A stretch of DNA of 27,839 bases, taken from JBMOJK01 sp049315825. Its GTDB lineage: Bacteria; Patescibacteriota; Gracilibacteria; BD1-5; UBA2023. Position 1 is the stretch's first letter. Each line of letters starts with the position of its first letter. The notes under the pieces were generated by a model that made no database searches, was not told where the DNA came from, and saw nothing but the letters and a program-made list of their open reading frames with translations. Both the position numbers and the translations under genes were made by a program. The stretch spans positions 1-27,839 of the forward strand of contig JBMOJK010000014.1 in NCBI GenBank assembly GCA_049315825.1. Direction: 5' to 3'. Shown piece after piece: positions 7,205 through 14,823 of the stretch.

Positions 7205-7281
7205 TGGTGGAGCCTAAGGGAGTCGAACCCTTGACCTCCTGCGTGCAAAACAGGCGCTCTAGCCAACTGAGCTAAGGCCCC
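7205..7281 (-). tRNA. tRNA-Ala (anticodon UGC)
   Basis: 77 nt with encoded CCA. Acceptor GGGGCCT/AGGCTCC contains the G3:U70 wobble that is the alanine identity element; the anticodon loop TTTGCAC gives TGC; discriminator A. D-arm AGCTCAGTTGGCTAGAGC and T-arm GGTTCGACTCC are canonical. It is 39 nt downstream of tRNA-Asp in the same direction. Confidence 0.97.
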
Positions 7282-7320
7282 ACAAGAATGAAAACTTACT
7301 TACTTTTTTTCCAAAATGAA

Positions 7321-7397
7321 TGGCGGAGCTGACGAGGTTCGAACTCGCGACCTTCCGCGTGACAGGCGGACGCTCTAACCAACTGAGCTACAGCTCC
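7321..7397 (-). tRNA. tRNA-Asp (anticodon GUC)
   Basis: 77 nt with encoded CCA. Acceptor GGAGCTG/CAGCTCC with discriminator G, the aspartate type; anticodon loop CTGTCAC (GTC); T-arm GAGTTCGAACCTC. It is the first gene after a good promoter at 7413-7440 and is followed by tRNA-Ala. Confidence 0.97.
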
Positions 7398-7412
7398 AAA
7401 AAGAGCCCGCGA

Positions 7413-7440
7413 AGTATATGAGTTTTCGATTTTGATGCAA
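7413..7440 (-). promoter_or_regulatory. Promoter for the tRNA-Asp/tRNA-Ala unit
   Basis: Minus strand: -35 TTGCAT (7435-7440), 16-nt spacer, -10 TATACT (7413-7418), predicted start about 8 nt before the tRNA-Asp 5' end. It may also drive the two small ORFs beyond tRNA-Ala. Confidence 0.65.
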
Positions 7441-7469
7441 ACTTTTTTGTTGCATTTTTTCAAAAGTCC

Positions 7470-7501
7470 GAAGCAGAAGAGGAAATTACCCCTTCTGCTT
7501 C
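7470..7501 (-). terminator. Possible terminator hairpin at the end of ftsX
   Basis: 10-bp stem GAAGCAGAAG/CTTCTGCTTC with a 12-nt loop that contains the ftsX stop codon. On the minus strand the T-rich segment after it is short (ACTTTTG), so efficiency is uncertain. Confidence 0.45.
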
Positions 7502-8397
7502 ACGAATCTGTAGGAAGATACAAGCCCGCTCAGCCCCCCGAGAAACAAAAGTAATACTGCCAAGATTCCGTATTTGAGCGTAACACTTTCAAAGAATCCG
7601 TTGATGGATATTGGAGTAGCTGCGATGATAGAGAAATTCGTACCCTTTAACATCATTACAAAAAGGGTGGTACTCACTACTAGCGCAGTCACTGTATAAA
7701 TCAGCCCCTGCAGTACAAACGGCCCGTAAATATAACGCTTTTGTCAGCCGACGAGCTCTGTGATCTTGATTTCCTCGCGGAAATAGAATACTGCGTTTCC
7801 AATACTCTGAAACACCACTACAAAAACAGAGAAGAGGAAAAATCCAATAATTGCATAGAGTCCGTACTCAATCGAGATGAGAACATGAATCACGTCTCGG
7901 ATACGATTGTATTGAGTCTTGTAATCCGTGAAAGCATTCTTGCCAGTTTTGCTCCCTACTTCGATAGCATCCGCATGCTCGGACATCACACGATCGAGCT
8001 CTGCATAGCTTTCTATTGGGATATTCTTAATTGAAATCTGACTCGGGAGTGGGTTTTCCTCATCGCTCTCAATAATATTTGCGAGATCGGGATCGCTTTT
8101 ACGAAGAGTATTGAGCGCTTCGGACGCAGAAATAAACTGCGTATCTACCCCAGTGTCGATCTTCCGGAGAGCCTCAAGTGTATCGATCACTTTGAGGCTT
8201 GTATCGGTGAGACCCGCTTTCACGTTCACTTTGAGAGAGAGTCGTGAGTTTACAATGTTAGTCAATGACGATGCAACAAACTGCGCAAAGAAAAGCACAA
8301 AGATGAGGAAAGTCATCAATGTAATCACGATTACCGACGAGAGTGAAAGAAAAAAACTACGGGAGATGTTCTTGAAGGCGTAACGAAGCAGTCGCAT
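7486..8397 (-). CDS. ftsX: Cell-division ABC-type permease FtsX (one in-frame UGA)
   Basis: A 303-aa membrane protein of the FtsX family, which with FtsE controls peptidoglycan hydrolases at the septum. The N-terminal MRLLRYAFKNISRSFFLSLSS and first TM helix (about 18-42), a large periplasmic loop (about 43-165), and three C-terminal helices match the family. The segment EEIKITELVG-(UGA)-QKRYIYGPFVLQG is the FtsX 'LVGA' region; the TGA at 7744-7746 read as Gly joins two pieces that the standard code splits. No intact ftsE lies upstream; the neighbour there is a decayed exporter-type ATPase, so FtsE must be elsewhere. It ends in TAA. Confidence 0.9.
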
Positions 8398-8454
8398 ATG
8401 GGTTGAGTATGAATTTCTTAGAGTGTACGGGAAGAAGGCAGAATGAAAAGAGAA

Positions 8455-9090
8455 TTAGAGCCCACTCTGGAGTTCCACCATCTCACGGTAAGTACCGCCG
8501 AGCGCATGAAGGCCTTCACGATACCACGTTAGATGATTTTTTCGTCATGTAGAACGAAAATCACAATGACTCATCAAACAACTTGAAGTCATCTCATTCA
8601 GGAAGGAAATCTCAGGATTTTTGAGGTACATCTTAACGATCGCAAGGCGCTGCTTTTCTCTGTTGGGAAGGTCGAGCCCCGATCTCTGCATCGAGTCACT
8701 GTGTAAAATCCCACACGAACTCACAGTCGGTTTTAATGAGTATTTCATGGATTTCTTGCTTGCTACACTCCCATCCAGCGAGCAAAAGGAGATTGCAAGA
8801 GATCGTAGCTTGAATACTGATAGCATGATCAATAAACCCAACCAGCACCATTATTCAAACAAATTCATATACCGTGTGTAGCCACTAGGTACCATGTATC
8901 TAAATACCCACGCAATACCATTCAGATAAATCCAGCCGAGCTAAGGGTACTCACAAGACCTATCATGAATGCCTCTCAGTTTTTTCACTCATCATTTCAA
9001 GCGCACCTGGAAAGCCTTTCAGAGTTTGTGCTTCATATGAAATTTTACTATTCTGAAGCATTTCAAAATTAGACGTTGGTAGCGTACAAT
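8455..9090 (-). pseudogene. Decayed ABC-exporter ATPase domain
   Basis: Fragments in shifting frames line up in order with an exporter nucleotide-binding domain: KISYEAQTLKGFPGALE (start of domain), then after a frame change near an A6 run NGEAFMIGLVSTLSSAGFI where IGLVGPSGAGKST is expected (Walker A destroyed), TISCNLLLAG...SKQEIHEIL, WDFTQ-(UGA)-LDAEIGAR (the 'GLDTEIGERG' segment), a further frame change, LPNREKQRLAIVKMYLKNP (signature LSGGEKQR damaged), ISFLNEMTSS (Walker B Asp changed to Asn), and the C-terminal EGLHALGGTYREMVELQSGL before a TAA at 8455. Catalytic motifs are lost and at least two frameshifts are present. No transmembrane domain is recognisable upstream. The upstream boundary is approximate. 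Confidence 0.75.
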
Positions 9091-9292
9091 ATCACACTTA
9101 GTCACTCGTACTGCCTGCGTGTATTCCTTCTGGCACCCGTGCCTACCTAAACAATATATTGATTCAATCAGAGTCAGGCAATGAGGGCTGACAAAAGAGT
9201 GAAAATCACTCGCTGCATCTTTCTAATAGCCAACTTATGAATCCGGCTCAAAACTGCACTCTGAGTTTTTCGGATCAAAAAAATCTTGCTAC
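9091..9292. other. Gene-free stretch
   Basis: No ORF, RNA gene or strong repeat recognised on either strand. It is probably the more decayed upstream part of the ABC-exporter remnant, but I could not align any of it to a transmembrane domain. Confidence 0.4.
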
Positions 9293-9318
9293 AAAAAATC
9301 CCCCGTACGGGGGATTTT
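9293..9318 (-). terminator. Intrinsic terminator after rpmA
   Basis: AAAATCCCCC (9295-9304), loop GTAC, GGGGGATTTT (9309-9318); on the minus strand the G/C stem is followed by TTTTTT. It begins 2 bp after the rpmA stop. The stem is symmetric, but no plus-strand gene ends here. Confidence 0.9.
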
Positions 9319-9320
9319 AA

Positions 9321-9599
9321 TTACGCTGCAACTACGTTAACGTAGATATCGCGATAGACGCGTCCATCGAAGCGCACTCGGCGTTTTTCCTCGAAGTGAA
9401 CCATTCCATCAGCCGTTGCAAAAAGTGTGAAGTCAACACCCTGAGAAACATTAGCACCTGGCCAGAACTTGTTTCCTTTCTGACGGATAATAATGTTACC
9501 AGAGAGTGCTGGCTGTCCTCCGAAGATTTTGACTCCGAGACGTTTCGCATTCGAATCACGACCGTTCGTCGTCGATCCTTGCGCCTTTTTATGTGCCAT
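9321..9599 (-). CDS. rpmA: Ribosomal protein bL27
   Basis: A 92-aa 50S protein whose N-terminus reaches the peptidyl-transferase centre. It starts directly MAHKKAQGSTTNGRDS, the mature form, with no Firmicutes-type cleavable extension; RLGVKIFGGQ and IIIRQKGNKFWPG are family motifs. The usual rplU-rpmA-obg neighbours are absent. It is followed by a strong terminator and separated from rpsG by a 170-bp spacer with a large hairpin. Confidence 0.96.
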   Translation of the reverse strand: MAHKKAQGSTTNGRDSNAKRLGVKIFGGQPALSGNIIIRQKGNKFWPGANVSQGVDFTLFATADGMVHFEEKRRVRFDGRVYRDIYVNVVAA

Positions 9600-9662
9600 A
9601 TTGGATAAAGTAAATTCTAGTAGATGTAATTATTCTTTTGGGATCAAGCCCTATGTTTTTGA

Positions 9663-9762
9663 AAAACGATGAGATTCGCATGAAGGTTGCGTACCACAGT
9701 GAAGTGTAGCGGAAGCTACTCTGAACGCGGAACGCAAAACCTGAATGTGAATCTCGCGTTTT
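9663..9762 (-). other. Large imperfect hairpin between rpsG and rpmA
   Basis: Nested arms pair across about 100 nt: AAAACG (9663-9668) with CGTTTT (9757-9762), GAGATTC (9671-9677) with GAATCTC (9749-9755), GAAGGTT with AACCTGAA-like sequence, and a central GTAGC/GCTAC around GGAA. On the minus strand it starts just after rpsG and is followed by a short T-run, so it may end or attenuate the long ribosomal transcript before rpmA. Confidence 0.5.
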
Positions 9763-9772
9763 ACTAAACATA

Positions 9773-10225
9773 CTATCGGTTTGCGAAGCGAGCGAAAGCC
9801 TTGTTAGCCTCTGCCATCTTGTAAACTTCAAGCTTCTTCTTAACTGCATTTCCAGTTTCCTGTGATGCTTCGATAAGTTCGTTAGCGAGGAAGTTTGAAA
9901 ATTCAGAACCAGACTTTGCGCGAGCAGAAGTAAGAATCCATCGGATAGCGAGCGCAAGCTGACGCTTAGGCTTTACTTCCTGAGGAACCTGGTAGATCGA
10001 TCCACCAACTCGCTTTGGTCGCACCTCGATACGAGGCATAACGTTTTCGAGTGCTTTTTCGAACACTTCTTCTGGATTTGCGTGACCCTTGGTCTTGATA
10101 ACCTCAAAAGCGTTTGTGATAATCTTCATGGCGAGGTACTTCTTTCCCTCTTTCATGACATAGTTCACGAACTTCATGAGCTTTTCATTCTTCATATTGA
10201 GCGATACGCTTCCTTTCGTACTCAT
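9773..10225 (-). CDS. rpsG: Ribosomal protein uS7
   Basis: A 150-aa primary 16S-binding protein of the 30S head. Family motifs: KFVNYVMKEGKKYLA, NVMPRIEVRPKRVGGSIYQVP, RQLALAIRWI. It follows rpsL as in the str operon (25 bp spacing), but fusA and tuf do not follow. No in-frame UGA. Confidence 0.97.
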   Translation of the reverse strand: MSTKGSVSLNMKNEKLMKFVNYVMKEGKKYLAMKIITNAFEVIKTKGHANPEEVFEKALENVMPRIEVRPKRVGGSIYQVPQEVKPKRQLALAIRWILTSARAKSGSEFSNFLANELIEASQETGNAVKKKLEVYKMAEANKAFARFANR

Positions 10226-10250
10226 AGGTGAGAGCTAAATGATGGTTGAA

Positions 10251-10670
10251 TTATTTCTTTGCCTTTGGCTTCTTTGCTCCATAGAGAGAGCGGCTTCGTC
10301 CTCGCTTTTCAACACCCTGTGTATCGAGAACTCCTCGAACGATGTGGTATCGAACTCCGGGAAGGTCCTTTGCACGTCCTCCACGAATGAGAACTACAGA
10401 GTGTTCCTGAAGGTTGTGTCCTTCTCCTCCGATATAACAGATAACTTCGTATCCGTTTGTAAGTCGAACCTTTGCTACCTTTCGGAGAGCTGAGTTAGGC
10501 TTCTTTGGAGTCATAGTGTACACCTTTGTACAAACACCACGCTTCTGTGGAGAAGCGAGAGCTGTAGTAGTACGCTTGATGCTGTTTTTGCTGAGCTGAA
10601 GCGCAGGAGACTTACTCTTGCGAGTCTTGTCTTTTCGAGGCTTGCGGATGAGCTGATTAATCGTTGTCAT
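10251..10670 (-). CDS. rpsL: Ribosomal protein uS12
   Basis: A 139-aa decoding-centre protein. The streptomycin-relevant loops TPKKPNSALRK and GGRAKDLPGVRYH carry the usual Lys residues, so no resistance change is seen. Starts MTTINQLIRKPR. It lies 18 bp downstream of rpsI, joining the str-type pair rpsL-rpsG to the alpha-operon block. Confidence 0.97.
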   Translation of the reverse strand: MTTINQLIRKPRKDKTRKSKSPALQLSKNSIKRTTTALASPQKRGVCTKVYTMTPKKPNSALRKVAKVRLTNGYEVICYIGGEGHNLQEHSVVLIRGGRAKDLPGVRYHIVRGVLDTQGVEKRGRSRSLYGAKKPKAKK

Positions 10671-10688
10671 GGGAGATAATATCGGGAA

Positions 10689-11084
10689 TTAACGCTTGGA
10701 CCACTGAGATGCCTTTCGAGCCTTGTGGAGACCTGGCTTCTTTCGTTCTACCTTTCGAGCATCACGAGTAAGCAATCCTGCTCCTCGAAGTGCCTTTCGG
10801 AGATCTTCACTCGATTCTACGAGTGCACGAGCAATACCATGAGCAATTGCCTGAGCCTGTGCAGATTCACCTCCACCTTCCACCTTAATCTCGAATCGAA
10901 CACGATCTGAGAGACCTGCGACCTTAACTGGTGCGTAGATAGCAGTGAAAAGATCACCTCGGTTCACATACTGAGTAAGTGGCTTACCGTTGATCATAGA
11001 TTCACCTGGTGCAACGAAGAGGCGAACCTGAGCGACTGCCGACTTTCGGCGTCCTACAGCGTAGAAATACTTGAGAGCTGTCAT
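10689..11084 (-). CDS. rpsI: Ribosomal protein uS9
   Basis: A 131-aa 30S protein whose C-terminal tail (GLHKARKASQWSKR, the SKR end) contacts P-site tRNA. YAVGRRKSAVAQVRL is the family N-terminus. It forms the standard rplM-rpsI pair with a 9-bp spacer. Confidence 0.97.
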   Translation of the reverse strand: MTALKYFYAVGRRKSAVAQVRLFVAPGESMINGKPLTQYVNRGDLFTAIYAPVKVAGLSDRVRFEIKVEGGGESAQAQAIAHGIARALVESSEDLRKALRGAGLLTRDARKVERKKPGLHKARKASQWSKR

Positions 11085-11093
11085 AAAAAGAGA

Positions 11094-11525
11094 CTAGATA
11101 GAGAGAGTTTCAGGTTGCTGAGCAGCGTACTGGTGTTCAGTACCTACCTCGAGCTTGAGTCTTTGGATCATCGTAGAACGGTGTGAGTTCTTTGGGAGCA
11201 TTCCAGAAACTGCGTGGCGAAGAACCTCAGTAGGCTTCTTAGCTCGCATTCTTTCGAGAGGAACTTCCTTGAGACCACCCATATACTGTGAGTGAGATCG
11301 GTAGAGTTTCTGCTCTTCCTTAGAACCAGTAACCGCAACCTTTCCAGCGTTGAGAACTACGACATAGTCGCCATTATCAACGTGAGGAGCAAAGTCTACT
11401 TTGTTCTTACCTTTGAGGTATGTAGCGATCAATGTGGCGAGGCGACCAAGGGTCTTTCCTTCTGCATCGATGATGTACCACTTTCGTGCATCACCTTTGA
11501 TCTGCTTCGGCATGAGTGTTTTCAT
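11094..11525 (-). CDS. rplM: Ribosomal protein uL13
   Basis: A 143-aa early-assembly 50S protein. Motifs WYIIDAEGKTLGRLAT, GDYVVVLNAGKVAVTG and AVSGMLPKNSHR are typical. It precedes rpsI and follows rplQ by 7 bp, an alpha-operon-to-S9-operon arrangement common in bacteria. Confidence 0.97.
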   Translation of the reverse strand: MKTLMPKQIKGDARKWYIIDAEGKTLGRLATLIATYLKGKNKVDFAPHVDNGDYVVVLNAGKVAVTGSKEEQKLYRSHSQYMGGLKEVPLERMRAKKPTEVLRHAVSGMLPKNSHRSTMIQRLKLEVGTEHQYAAQQPETLSI

Positions 11526-11532
11526 GTGTGCT

Positions 11533-11892
11533 TTATTTAACGAGTTCGAGTTTCACAACTTTTGCAGCATCACCATCACGATACTTGATCGCAGTGATAC
11601 GAGTAAATCCAGAGGTCTGACCCTTGAACTTAGGAGCTACATTGTCGAAAAGTTCAACAGAGGCTGCCTTAGTGAAGAGAATAGAGAGAACCTCGCGGAT
11701 GGCATTCATCTTGTTGTCACCATTGGCAACATTGATAAGACGATCGATTTCTCCAACGATAGCTCGAGCTTGCTTCTCAGTGGTTGTAATAGCCTTGTGA
11801 GTGAAGAAGCTCGTCAAAAGATTGCGGAGCACTGCAGAGCGGTGATCCTTGTCTTTTGTGTGGAATTTAACTTTTTTAACGCGGTGTCGCAT
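11533..11892 (-). CDS. rplQ: Ribosomal protein bL17
   Basis: A 119-aa 50S exit-tunnel protein starting MRHRVKKVKF, with HRSAVLRNLLTSFFTHKAITTTEKQAR and the C-terminal GFTRI..IKYRDGDAAKVVKLELV. It follows rpoA by 23 bp, as in the alpha operon. Confidence 0.97.
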   Translation of the reverse strand: MRHRVKKVKFHTKDKDHRSAVLRNLLTSFFTHKAITTTEKQARAIVGEIDRLINVANGDNKMNAIREVLSILFTKAASVELFDNVAPKFKGQTSGFTRITAIKYRDGDAAKVVKLELVK

Positions 11893-11915
11893 AGTGGAAT
11901 GATTTTGAAAACTTT

Positions 11916-12914
11916 TTAGTCGTCTCCGAGGAGTTTGAGTCCACGCTCTCGAAGTGCATCGCGGACTTCCGTCATTGCCTTCTTACCGAATCCCTTGATA
12001 GAAGAGAGTTTGGCTTCAGTACACTTTGTGAGCTGTTCAATGGAGAGAATTTCACCGTTGACGAGGGCATTGAGTGTACGTGGAGAGAGGCCGATAATTT
12101 CGATTGGAGTGTAGGTTTCTTTTTCGAGGTCAGCTTTAATTTCTTGCTTTTCCTTTTCGAGAATTTCCTTGATATCACCAATGAATGATCCTTCTACCTG
12201 GAGTCCTTCTTCGTTGAAGATTCCGAAGTAAGATGTGAGCATGTCACCTGAGAATCGGAGAACCTCTTCTGGTGTCATGATACCGTTTGTAGTGATTGTC
12301 ATCTCGAGTGCATCGAGGTTTGTCATTTCACCAACACGCTGGTTCTTAACTTCGTACTTTACTGAGAGAACTGGAGAGAAGTTTGCGTCAATGAGAAGTA
12401 CATTAACATCTTCTTCGCGTTCCTTGAGTGCATCAACTCCGAGGTATCCAACTGATTTCTCAACACGGATACTCATATCGAGTTCGAAACCATCTCGGTC
12501 GATTTCAGTGATATAGAGATCAGGATTCTCGATCGTAACACTTGAACTTCCCTTGATGTCCTTCGCGCTTACGATACCAGCCTTTGATTTCACAATATGA
12601 ATCCATTCCATATCGCTTCCGCTCATAGAAACTACGAGACCCTTAAGGTTGAGGAGAATGTCGAGTACTGAGTTCTTAATTCCTGGGATTGTAGAGTATT
12701 CGTGACCGATTCCCTTAATCTTGACCCCGGTTACACGGCAACCTGGGATAGAAGAGAGCATCACCCGACGAAGAGAGTTTCCGATAGTTACACCGTATCC
12801 CGAAGGAAGTGGCTGAACCGTAAACTTCGCTTCATGAATACCCGTTGTCTCCTGGAGAATCTTTGGTACGCCGATGAGATTGTGGATGATATGCATAGAA
12901 GAATGATGAGACAA
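11916..12914 (-). CDS. rpoA: RNA polymerase subunit alpha
   Basis: A 332-aa subunit that dimerises to nucleate core RNA polymerase assembly. The N-terminal domain shows LPSGYGVTIGNSLRRVMLSSIPGCRVTGVKI and GVDALKEREEDVNV; after a linker the C-terminal domain (about residues 260-332, helix-hairpin-helix SIKGFGKKAMTEVRDALRERGL) that contacts UP elements and activators is complete. Normal length. It sits between rpsD and rplQ as in other bacteria; no in-frame UGA. Confidence 0.97.
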   Translation of the reverse strand: MSHHSSMHIIHNLIGVPKILQETTGIHEAKFTVQPLPSGYGVTIGNSLRRVMLSSIPGCRVTGVKIKGIGHEYSTIPGIKNSVLDILLNLKGLVVSMSGSDMEWIHIVKSKAGIVSAKDIKGSSSVTIENPDLYITEIDRDGFELDMSIRVEKSVGYLGVDALKEREEDVNVLLIDANFSPVLSVKYEVKNQRVGEMTNLDALEMTITTNGIMTPEEVLRFSGDMLTSYFGIFNEEGLQVEGSFIGDIKEILEKEKQEIKADLEKETYTPIEIIGLSPRTLNALVNGEILSIEQLTKCTEAKLSSIKGFGKKAMTEVRDALRERGLKLLGDD

Positions 12915-12938
12915 GTAGCAGAGAGAATGCTCTTGGTA

Positions 12939-13565
12939 TTATTTCGAGTAGAATTCGATGATCTTTTGGATGTCGATAGAACGGTCGAAATCTTCTTTTG
13001 CTGGGAGGGCCTTCACTGTAATCATGAGCTTAGAAGGGTTAACTTCGAGCCACTTTGAGTTACTTACCGAACCATTTGAGTTAGACTTGATGAATTCCTC
13101 AAACTCAGAAACGAGAGTCTTATAGATAGGAGATTCCTTCATCTTCTCACGCAGTTCGATAACGTCTCCAACTGCAACCTGGTATGAAGGGATGTTTACC
13201 TTCTTACCATTTACGATGAAGTGAGCGTGACCTACGAACTGGCGAGCCTGCATAATTGTGCGGGCGAAGCTTGCTCGGTAGATAACGTTATCGAGACGAC
13301 CTTCGAGAAATGAAAGCATGTTGTCTCCGGTAACCCCCTGCATTCGTACAGCTCGCTTGTAGTAGCTAGCGAACTGACGTTCAGTGATACCGAACATACG
13401 CTTTGCAGTTTGCTTCTTTCGAAGCTGAACCCCGAATCCAGAAGTTTTTCCAAACTTTGAGCCAAGAGGCTTTCGGTGATTCTGAGAGAGGTCATATTTC
13501 TCCGACCCGAAGAGATTGATTCCTTCACGGCGGCAGAGTTTTGTCTTTGGACCAGTATATCGCAT
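12939..13565 (-). CDS. rpsD: Ribosomal protein uS4
   Basis: A 208-aa primary 16S-binding protein. Starts MRYTGPKTKLCRREG and has only one N-terminal Cys, so it is the zinc-free form. The S4 RNA-binding domain RLDNVIYRASFARTIMQARQFVGHAHFIVNGKKVNIPSYQV is clear. In many bacteria uS4 represses the alpha operon; its position before rpoA fits, but I did not identify a pseudoknot target. Confidence 0.97.
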   Translation of the reverse strand: MRYTGPKTKLCRREGINLFGSEKYDLSQNHRKPLGSKFGKTSGFGVQLRKKQTAKRMFGITERQFASYYKRAVRMQGVTGDNMLSFLEGRLDNVIYRASFARTIMQARQFVGHAHFIVNGKKVNIPSYQVAVGDVIELREKMKESPIYKTLVSEFEEFIKSNSNGSVSNSKWLEVNPSKLMITVKALPAKEDFDRSIDIQKIIEFYSK

Positions 13566-13580
13566 ACGAAACGAGAATGA

Positions 13581-13970
13581 TTAGAGTTTTCGAATTTTCT
13601 TCTTGCGGCACCCGTTGTGTGGAACCGGAGTAATATCGAAGATCGCCTGAAGATCAACTCCAGCATTTACGATACCTCGAATAGCCTGTTCACGACCAGC
13701 GCCGATTCCCTTAACGTAAACCGTTGCTCGCTCGAGACCATGAAGAGTCTTTGCCTTAGAAACAGCACTTTCGCTCGTGATCTGTGCAGCGTACGGAGTT
13801 GCCTCACGTGCTCCACGGAACCCTGCGCTTCCACCTGTTGCCCAAGTAAGAACATTTCCTTCTTTGTCAGAAACAACAACGTGCGTGTTGTTAAGAGTAG
13901 CCGTAACGGAGACAACTCCTTCAACGACGTTCTTGCGGGTCTTTTTACTTCTCTTAAGTACAGTAGCCAT
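13581..13970 (-). CDS. rpsK: Ribosomal protein uS11
   Basis: A 129-aa 30S platform protein: GVVSVTATLNNTHVVVSD, WATGGSAGFRGARE.TPYAAQ, VKGIGAGREQAIRGI and the C-terminal DITPVPHNGCRKKK(I)RKL match the family. Standard rpsM-rpsK-rpsD order, 15 bp to rpsD. Confidence 0.97.
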   Translation of the reverse strand: MATVLKRSKKTRKNVVEGVVSVTATLNNTHVVVSDKEGNVLTWATGGSAGFRGAREATPYAAQITSESAVSKAKTLHGLERATVYVKGIGAGREQAIRGIVNAGVDLQAIFDITPVPHNGCRKKKIRKL

Positions 13971-13984
13971 AAAACGGAGATTGA

Positions 13985-14350
13985 TTATTTCTTCTTGTTA
14001 GCAATTGCAACCGCCTTACCCTTACGAGTACGAGCGTTTGTCTTTGTTCGCTGTCCACGAACTGGAAGCCGCTTCTTGTGACGCTGACCGCGGTAGCAGT
14101 TGATTTCCTGAAGACGCTTAATGTTCTGCTGAATTTCTCGTCGAAGATCACCTTCGATAAGATAGTTCTTAAGCTCTTCACGAATCGCATCGAGCTCAGT
14201 TTCAGTGAGATCATCAATTTTGCGAGTCTTTTCAATCTCGAGTTTTTCGAGAATGGTAACAGCAAGAGGGCGTCCGACACCAAAGATGTACATGAGCGCA
14301 ATTTCTGCGTGTTTTCCAGTTGGAAGGTTTACTCCGGCAATTCGAGCCAT
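13985..14350 (-). CDS. rpsM: Ribosomal protein uS13
   Basis: A 121-aa 30S head protein contacting tRNA and bL5. MARIAGVNLPTGKHAEIALMYIFGVG and the C-terminal RGQRHKKRLPVRGQRTKTNARTRKG are diagnostic. It follows rpmJ with 45 bp between them and leads into rpsK. Confidence 0.97.
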   Translation of the reverse strand: MARIAGVNLPTGKHAEIALMYIFGVGRPLAVTILEKLEIEKTRKIDDLTETELDAIREELKNYLIEGDLRREIQQNIKRLQEINCYRGQRHKKRLPVRGQRTKTNARTRKGKAVAIANKKK

Positions 14351-14395
14351 GGAAGGTTTACAATACGAAAAATAAAAAAATCGAGAGGTCTCGAG

Positions 14396-14509
14396 TTATC
14401 CCTGTCGCTGTTTATGCTTTGGGTTCTCACAGATCACTCGTACTACGCCCTTTCGGCGGATAATTGCGCACTTGTCGCAGATCTTCTTCACAGATGGTCG
14501 GACTTTCAT
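14396..14509 (-). CDS. rpmJ: Ribosomal protein bL36
   Basis: A 37-aa protein too short for many callers: MKVRPSVKKICDKCAIIRR, then KGVVRVICENPKHKQRQG. It has the Cys-Cys...Cys-His zinc pattern of the canonical form (C..C, C, H). It lies 3 bp after infA and before rpsM, the standard infA-rpmJ-rpsM order. It ends in TAA. Confidence 0.96.
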   Translation of the reverse strand: MKVRPSVKKICDKCAIIRRKGVVRVICENPKHKQRQG

Positions 14510-14512
14510 GAC

Positions 14513-14740
14513 TTATTTTTTTCGAAATACGATGCGTCCTTTCGTAAGGTCATACGGTGTCAGATGAACGAGCACAGTATCGCCTACTATGAGACTGATA
14601 TAATGTTTACGCATTTTCCCTGAGATGTATGCCTGTATGATGTTTCCCCCAAAATCTTCTGGGAGTTTAACCTCAAAAATAGCTCCTGGGAGGGTGTTAA
14701 TGATAACACCTTCCACTTCGATATTGTCTTCTTTTGGCAT
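14513..14740 (-). CDS. infA: Translation initiation factor IF-1
   Basis: A 75-aa OB-fold protein that blocks the A site during initiation. MPKEDNIEVEGVIINTLPGAIFEVKL, then GKMRKHYISLIVGDTVLVHLTPYDLTKGRIVFRKK are canonical. First gene after the promoter at 14789-14816 and head of the infA-rpmJ-rpsM-rpsK-rpsD-rpoA run. No Shine-Dalgarno before the ATG. Confidence 0.96.
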   Translation of the reverse strand: MPKEDNIEVEGVIINTLPGAIFEVKLPEDFGGNIIQAYISGKMRKHYISLIVGDTVLVHLTPYDLTKGRIVFRKK

Positions 14741-14788
14741 ACTGGATGCGGGAAATCAGGGAGTTTAACGTAAAAATGAAGCTCGCCT

Positions 14789-14816
14789 ATTGTATGGAAA
14801 ACATCAGGGGGTGCAA
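14789..14816 (-). promoter_or_regulatory. Promoter for infA and the downstream ribosomal block
   Basis: Minus strand: -35 TTGCAC (14811-14816), 16-nt spacer, -10 TACAAT (14789-14794); predicted start near 14782, about 40 nt before infA. It sits just downstream of the stop of the cNMP-domain gene, so infA can be expressed independently of infB. Confidence 0.65.
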
Positions 14817-14823
14817 ATGTTTT

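Noticed and set aside
8545..8841. A functional 98-aa gene at this position
   Set aside because: It is only the C-terminal piece of a decayed ABC ATPase with broken motifs, entered by a frameshift.
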